Of a stretch of DNA of 9,363 bases, positions 7,064-9,363 are shown in pieces. The DNA is taken from assembly GCA_003979035.1 (NCBI GenBank), contig RXOA01000091.1, positions 1 through 9,363 on the forward strand, given 5' to 3'. The number at the start of each line of letters is the position of its first letter. Within the stretch, counting starts at the first letter, position 1. Origin of the DNA: Candidatus Bipolaricaulota bacterium (GTDB lineage Bacteria; Bipolaricaulota; Bipolaricaulia; UBA7950; UBA9294). The notes below the pieces were generated by a model. That model was not told the DNA's origin, did not search any database, and saw only the letters and a list, made by a program, of their open reading frames with translations. The position numbers and the translations under genes were made by a program.

Positions 7064-7092
7064 TTGACCGATCGCCGGTTCGCTTGTACGTT
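7064..7092 (+). promoter_or_regulatory. Probable sigma70-type promoter of the secreted protein/ABC exporter operon
   Basis: TTGACC at 7064-7069 (five of six consensus bases) is followed after 17 nt by TACGTT at 7087-7092, which keeps the first T, the A and the last T of the -10 box. The predicted start near 7099 leaves a short leader of about 24 nt before the ATG at 7123. That leader contains the GGAGGT ribosome binding site at 7113-7118. Confidence 0.45.
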
Positions 7093-7122
7093 CATCGCGG
7101 CGTTTTCACCATGGAGGTCGAC

Positions 7123-8238
7123 ATGAGACATTTCGGAGGGCTGGCCTTTTTCCTTGCCCTGTTGTGCATAGGAGCTGCCACCTTGGCTCAGAGCCTTGAA
7201 CAAGACCTCTGCAGCTACACGCAGCCGGAGAGCAGACTCTCCGCCCTCGTCGTCCAAGGAAGCTTCAGTTGGTATGACGGCCCGTATTCGGACAATCGCA
7301 ACCGAACGATCAGCGCCAGCTCGATCGCCGAATACTCGGGCCTCCATAGCACCGCATCGCTCGGGCAAGAGCTGGATGCGCGATTGGAGGTTCGTGGCAC
7401 CGAAACAGGCTGGGCCCTCGACCTTTCCGGATCCGGGGATCTGAAATCATTCGCCGCGGGAGACTCGTTTGTCATCGGCGCATTCGGTATCGATGCCTCG
7501 TTGGATTCCGGGCTGGAGATGGATCTCACCGGAGGGATCGGGCAGGGACGATTCCACGATGTCGCTCCTCTCGCCAAAGCGATCCGCATCCAAAACGCCC
7601 TTCTCGATCTCGGAGTCCTCCTCGCGCCGATCGGCGACCCGGCGTTGGGCCGGATCGCGCAGATCCTCGGTGAGATCGGACCCCCTGGCGAGGAGAAGAT
7701 CCTTGACATCACCGAGCAGCTGTCGTCAACGGAGCTACTCAAAGATGGCGGCCTGGGCGTCCTCGGGCTCCTCGCCATTGAAGATGTGATCTCATCGGAG
7801 GAATCCCGCCTCTGCGGTGGAGACATTCAGGCACGGATCGGAGCTTCTGCCAAGTTCTTCCCCGCATTCCGCGTTTCCGCCACGGGGATTGTTCTCCTGC
7901 AACGCGCCGTGACGCCGGATCCCGTGTCTCAGGTGAACGCCGGCGCTGAGGCCAAGGTGCGCTTGGCCCATCCCGAGCAGTTCCGCATCGCAGCCGATGT
8001 CTCCTACAGCCGGCGACTGCCCGACGGGTGGACGGCAAGGGCGTCCTATCGCCTTCAGATCGACCGGATGTGGAGCACGGCCACGGAAACGCTCGTCTCC
8101 CATGCGGCATCAGCGAGCGTGACCACAAAACTCTTCGACTCCATCGGCCTCAACCTTGTCGGTTTGGTGCAGCATGAAACCGGAGACGAAGAAATCACGA
8201 TCTCGCTCGCCGCGTACGTTGAGGTGGATGTCCTGTAA
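7123..8238 (+). CDS. Exported beta-rich protein of unknown function, possibly outer membrane
   Basis: A 371-residue protein. The ATG at 7123 is chosen over an in-frame upstream TTG at 7084 because GGAGGT (7113-7118) lies 4 nt before it and the protein then starts with a clean signal peptide ('GGLAFFLALLCIGAATLAQ', residues 5-23, likely cleaved after Ala22). The rest is acidic and full of short alternating strands separated by Gly/Asp/Ser turns (about 40-140 and 235-371). It ends in an amphipathic strand 'ITISLAAYVEVDVL', as expected of a beta-barrel or beta-sandwich envelope protein. In between lies a helical insert of about 140-225, including 'GRFHDVAPLAKAIRIQNALL' (142-161). Only two Cys are in the mature part (30 and 231), possibly a disulphide. 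Its stop overlaps the ABC ATPase start by one base (TAATG), so the two are probably co-translated. I do not recognise a named family; the outer-membrane placement is inference. Confidence 0.75.
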   Translation: MRHFGGLAFFLALLCIGAATLAQSLEQDLCSYTQPESRLSALVVQGSFSWYDGPYSDNRNRTISASSIAEYSGLHSTASLGQELDARLEVRGTETGWALDLSGSGDLKSFAAGDSFVIGAFGIDASLDSGLEMDLTGGIGQGRFHDVAPLAKAIRIQNALLDLGVLLAPIGDPALGRIAQILGEIGPPGEEKILDITEQLSSTELLKDGGLGVLGLLAIEDVISSEESRLCGGDIQARIGASAKFFPAFRVSATGIVLLQRAVTPDPVSQVNAGAEAKVRLAHPEQFRIAADVSYSRRLPDGWTARASYRLQIDRMWSTATETLVSHAASASVTTKLFDSIGLNLVGLVQHETGDEEITISLAAYVEVDVL

Positions 8239-8972
8239 TGGCCGACCAGGTTGTTCAAGCGGAAGGGCTCCGCAAGAGCTTCGGTCACCATGTTGCTCTC
8301 GATGGACTGACGATGTCTTTGTCGCAGGGGCAGCTGTACGGCCTTGCCGGACCGAACGGGGCCGGAAAGACCACGTTGATCCGAACGCTGTGCGGCCTTG
8401 TCCGCCCCGATGCGGGAGAGGCAAGGCTGCTCGGATGGCGGATGCCGAGTGCCCGCGTTCGCTCGCAACTCGGCTACATGCCACAAGATTTCGCGGTGTA
8501 TGAGGATTTGAGCGTCATCAGAAACCTCGAGTATTTCGGAAGCTTGTACGATCTACGTCGCTCTCAGGTGCGCGAGCACGCCGGCGAGCTGCTTGAGCTG
8601 GTCGAGCTCTCGGACCGGCGCCGGCAGCGGGTCAGCACACTCTCCGGAGGCATGCGGCGGCGGGTGTCGCTGGCGATCAGCCTGCTGCACAAACCACGGC
8701 TCGCCTTTCTCGACGAGCCGACAGCCGGGGTCGATCCGAGATTGCGTCGCTCACTCTGGGACTACTTCCATACGCTTGCCGAACAACAGGTCACGCTGAT
8801 GATCACCACCCACTTGGTAGAGGAAGCCCAGCGCTGCCACTTGGTGGGGTTTCTGAATGCGGGGCGGCTTCTGACCGAAGGAACGCCGCAGCAGATTCTC
8901 CGGGAGACCGGAGCGGAGAACCTGGACGAGGCGTTCATCGTGTTGCAGGATCGCGGGGAGCAGGCCCGATGA
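8238..8972 (+). CDS. ABC transporter ATP-binding protein (ABC-2 exporter type)
   Basis: A 244-residue ATPase that powers an ABC-2 type exporter from the cytoplasmic face of the membrane. All core motifs are present and intact: Walker A GPNGAGKT (38-45), Q-loop Gln83 in 'MPQDFAVYEDLSV', signature LSGGM (135-139), Walker B 'LAFLDE' (155-160), D-loop 'AGVD' (163-166) and switch His192 in 'TTHLVEEA'. The 'YEDLSVIRNLEYFGSLY' segment and the C-terminal 'GTPQQIL' are typical of the DrrA/NodI-like group that pairs with ABC-2 permeases. The start codon overlaps the stop of the exported-protein gene by 1 nt, and the stop overlaps the permease start by 4 nt (ATGA). This indicates one operon with translational coupling. 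The cargo cannot be told from the sequence. Confidence 0.95.
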   Translation: MADQVVQAEGLRKSFGHHVALDGLTMSLSQGQLYGLAGPNGAGKTTLIRTLCGLVRPDAGEARLLGWRMPSARVRSQLGYMPQDFAVYEDLSVIRNLEYFGSLYDLRRSQVREHAGELLELVELSDRRRQRVSTLSGGMRRRVSLAISLLHKPRLAFLDEPTAGVDPRLRRSLWDYFHTLAEQQVTLMITTHLVEEAQRCHLVGFLNAGRLLTEGTPQQILRETGAENLDEAFIVLQDRGEQAR

Positions 8973-9363
8973 AGACCTTCGCCGTCACCAGGAATGTCTT
9001 GCGTCGAATCATCGGGGACGCAAGAACTCTTGCGATGATCATCATCCTTCCTCTGTTCTTCGTCCTCCTGTACGGGAACTCGTTCTCGGGATCCTACAAC
9101 GACCTCTCGATCATCATCGTGAACGACGACAACGGCCTGGCCTCGGTACGTACCGCCGAGGTCGGTCGGGTGACGATCGCCGTAGATCTTGCCGACGCGT
9201 TCGTCAGCGCCCTCGACCCGAAGATGTTCCGTGTGCTGACGGCGGACGACCCTGATTCGGCGGCAGTCGGCAGCGATGGCATCTGGGCATCGCTCGTGTT
9301 CCCGAGAAGCTTCTCCAATGCGGTCGTGAATCAAGCCTTAATCGCAAGCGGCGAACGCCGAGC
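8969..9363 (+). CDS. ABC-2 type permease, N-terminal part
   Basis: The gene starts at ATG within an ATGA overlap with the ATPase and runs off the window after 131 full codons. The product begins with a short cytoplasmic segment 'MKTFAVTRNVLRRIIGDART' and a first membrane helix 'LAMIIILPLFFVLLYGNSF' (21-39). An extracytoplasmic domain follows, containing 'SIIIVNDDNG' (47-56) and 'IWASLVFPRSFSNAVV' (105-120). This is the usual N-terminal half of ABC2_membrane_3-type permeases, which carry a large external domain between helix 1 and the remaining helices. It would form the membrane channel for the ATPase encoded just upstream. The remaining helices lie beyond the window, so length and integrity are unknown. 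Confidence 0.9.
   Translation, partial: MKTFAVTRNVLRRIIGDARTLAMIIILPLFFVLLYGNSFSGSYNDLSIIIVNDDNGLASVRTAEVGRVTIAVDLADAFVSALDPKMFRVLTADDPDSAAVGSDGIWASLVFPRSFSNAVVNQALIASGERR

Noticed and set aside
6764..7126. A possible small + strand gene starting at ATG 6764
   Set aside because: The purine-rich stretch directly abuts the ATG with no spacing, no domain is seen, and the frame runs through the inverted repeat and promoter of the next operon.
1..9363. CRISPR arrays, tRNA or rRNA genes, insertion sequences
   Set aside because: I found no regularly spaced direct repeats, no tRNA-like cloverleaf, no rRNA sequence, and no transposase with flanking terminal inverted repeats.

Overview
This window is bacterial chromosomal DNA of high GC, with ATG, GTG and TTG starts and tightly packed genes. 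A signal-peptide protein rich in short beta-strands, followed by an ABC-2 type exporter, points to an organism with an elaborate envelope, probably diderm. I cannot name the lineage from sequence alone. The style (short 'ALAQ'-type signal peptides, no recognisable model-organism gene order) would suit a deep-branching or candidate phylum, but that is only an impression.

Left part (1-2877, + strand): the 3' end of a DAO-family FAD oxidoreductase, a possible promoter, then a two-gene unit. The first gene has three membrane helices fused to a ferrochelatase/cobaltochelatase-like domain. The second is a divergent PlsY-like membrane acyltransferase homologue that starts at TTG.

Middle part (2828-5167, - strand): a large PEP-synthase/rifampicin-phosphotransferase-like enzyme (ATP-grasp domain, unknown middle domain, C-terminal phosphohistidine domain). 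It converges on the PlsY-like gene, and the two coding ends overlap by 50 bp.

Divergent intergenic region and decayed gene (5168-7122): a C9 tract and two adjacent hairpins, then the remains of a secreted protein. These remains have a signal peptide, an in-frame TAG, several frameshifts, and an HEIAH zinc-protease motif with a matching downstream Glu. About 350 bp without a credible gene follow.

Right part (7123-9363, + strand): a probable operon behind a perfect inverted repeat and a sigma70-like promoter. It encodes a secreted, possibly outer-membrane protein, an ABC ATPase overlapping it by 1 nt, and the start of an ABC-2 permease overlapping the ATPase by 4 nt.

I do not see a complete, clearly new multi-gene system. 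The best leads are the membrane-anchored chelatase-like protein beside a PlsY variant, the rifampicin-phosphotransferase-like enzyme with no obvious substrate, and the exported-protein/ABC exporter operon.
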